64,000 nt of DNA, from positions 248,001 to 312,000 of the forward strand of contig CAWADP010000010.1 in assembly GCA_963780805.1 (NCBI GenBank), read 5' to 3'. The notes beneath the pieces were generated by a model that searched no databases, was not told the origin of the DNA, and saw only the letters and a list, made by a program, of their open reading frames with translations. The translations under genes and the position numbers were made by a program. Source of the stretch: JASHVB01 sp963780805 (GTDB taxonomy: Bacteria; Pseudomonadota; Alphaproteobacteria; Acetobacterales; Acetobacteraceae). This document shows, piece by piece, positions 63,189 to 64,000 of this stretch (position 1 is its first letter; each line of letters opens with the position of its first letter).

Positions 63189-64000
63189 AGCGCCTGCTTG
63201 TTCCTCTGGTCGTGCTTGCTCTGCTGGCGGCGGGAGGCGGGACCTGGTGGCGGCAGAACCGCGATGCGCCACCGCCCGGCTGGCAGGGCTATGTCGATGC
63301 CGACTACGTCCGCGTGGCGCCCACGCTGGCGGGACAGCTCGTCAGCCTGTCTGTGCAGCGCGGCCGGCAGGTCGCCGCCGGCGCCCCTTTGTTTGCGCAG
63401 GACGACACCGACGATTGCGCCGCCGCGCGCCCAGGCTGCCGCGTCGCTGGCCGAGGCCAAGGCCCGGCTGACCAACCTGGAGAAAGCCGGGCGCGAGACC
63501 GAGATCGCCCAGGCGAAGGCCGACATGACGGACATGATCGCCACACGGGACCAGATCGCCCGGGACCTGGCCCGCAACGAGATCCTGCTGCGTTCCGGCG
63601 CGGCCACCCGGCAGACGGTGGACCAGCAGAGCGCCCAGCTCGCCTCCGCCAGTGCCCACGTCAACGCCTCGCAGGCGAAGCTGCAGCAGATCGCAGGACC
63701 CCACCGGCCGCCAGTACGAGATCGCCGCCCAGCAGGAGGCAGTGGCCGGGCAACAGCGCGGCATTGCAACAGGCGGATTGGCGGCTGGCGCAGCGCGCAC
63801 GTGACCGCCCCGATCGCCGGCGAGGTCGCCGACACCTACGCGGTGCCGGGCGAAATGATCGGCGCTGGCGCCCCGGTGGTGGAGCTGCTGCCGCCCGGAA
63901 ATATCTTGGTCCGCTTCTTCATCCCGGAGACCGCGCTCGGCGCCATCCGCATGGGTGAGCACCTGTCGATCGGCTGCGACAACTGCGCGCGCGAGTTGAA
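63185..64000 (+). CDS. HlyD-type periplasmic adaptor subunit (membrane fusion protein), frameshifted, 3' end outside window
   Basis: This gene starts on the TetR stop (ATGA) and encodes a membrane-fusion protein of an efflux pump: signal anchor (KRLLVPLVVLALLAAGGG), a barrel-sandwich half (VDADYVRVAPTLAGQLVSLSVQRG), a long coiled coil (LAEAKARLTNLEKAG...QTVDQQSAQLASASAHVNASQAKLQQI) and the second barrel part (TAPIAGEVADTYAVPGE). Frames change at about 63428, 63699-63702, 63747-63751 and 63796-63800, all as one additional base. The pattern is consistent with sequencing insertions. The following transporter gene should lie past the window. Confidence 0.8.

Overview
The window looks like a chromosomal segment of a GC-rich alphaproteobacterium, most likely from the Acetobacteraceae/Rhodospirillales. 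This is inferred from base composition, the truB-rpsO-pnp order, the fused sulfate-activation gene cysNC, an aerobic phenylacetyl-CoA (paa) operon, several TauD-type dioxygenases, and dispersed palindromic intergenic repeats typical of that class. No rRNA, convincing tRNA or CRISPR array was found.

Layout. 0-12.2 kb: end of an acyl-CoA ligase, a FUSC exporter, a periplasmic HtrA-type protease, a tiny secreted YNSGG-repeat peptide, an aldo/keto reductase, a TPR protein, a TauD-like dioxygenase, a Uma2 nuclease, and the sulfate-activation operon cysD-cysNC. 12.3-17.7 kb: a sulfotransferase, an orphan HigA-type antitoxin, a GT25 glycosyltransferase, a radical SAM/SPASM enzyme and a CgeB-like glycosyltransferase; with cysD/cysNC as PAPS source this may be a sulfated-glycan locus. 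18-25.7 kb: a PrpF isomerase, a secreted GH16 enzyme with a long Ser/Gly/Thr linker, pcm and an acyl-CoA-dehydrogenase-like flavoprotein. 25.9-29.4 kb: paaA-paaB-[GH73 muramidase + exported protein]-paaC-paaD in one tight operon. 29.5-39 kb: a lipoprotein, an SDR enzyme, an aminotransferase, a TauD dioxygenase, a hybrid histidine kinase, and a YfiR-like protein plus TonB receptor sharing an upstream motif. 39.3-46.4 kb: a decayed Phd/MazF pair, truB, an inserted FAD disulfide oxidoreductase, a partial second copy of truB, rpsO and pnp. 46.7-55.3 kb: a nitronate-monooxygenase-like protein, an OxlT-like MFS carrier, ileS, a Gly/Asn/Met-rich exported protein and a thioesterase. 55.4-60.9 kb: a truncated IS1595 transposase, then an AT-richer island with a DEAD/DEAH helicase carrying six integrase-type repeats, a possible methyltransferase fragment, a DUF2441-like protein and a DUF3800 protein. 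61.1-64 kb: a Rieske oxygenase, a TetR regulator and a HlyD-type efflux subunit that runs off the end.

Two points colour everything else. First, many otherwise well-conserved genes (cysD, the aminotransferase, the hybrid kinase, the Rieske oxygenase, hlyD, the helicase and the repeat peptide) are broken by single-base shifts, and nearly all are +1 insertions. This is more like a systematic sequencing or assembly artefact than gene decay, although real frameshifting is not excluded. Second, several arrangements suggest recent transfer or rearrangement: the truB 3'-end duplication flanking a cargo gene, the muramidase pair inside the paa operon, and the helicase island next to an IS.
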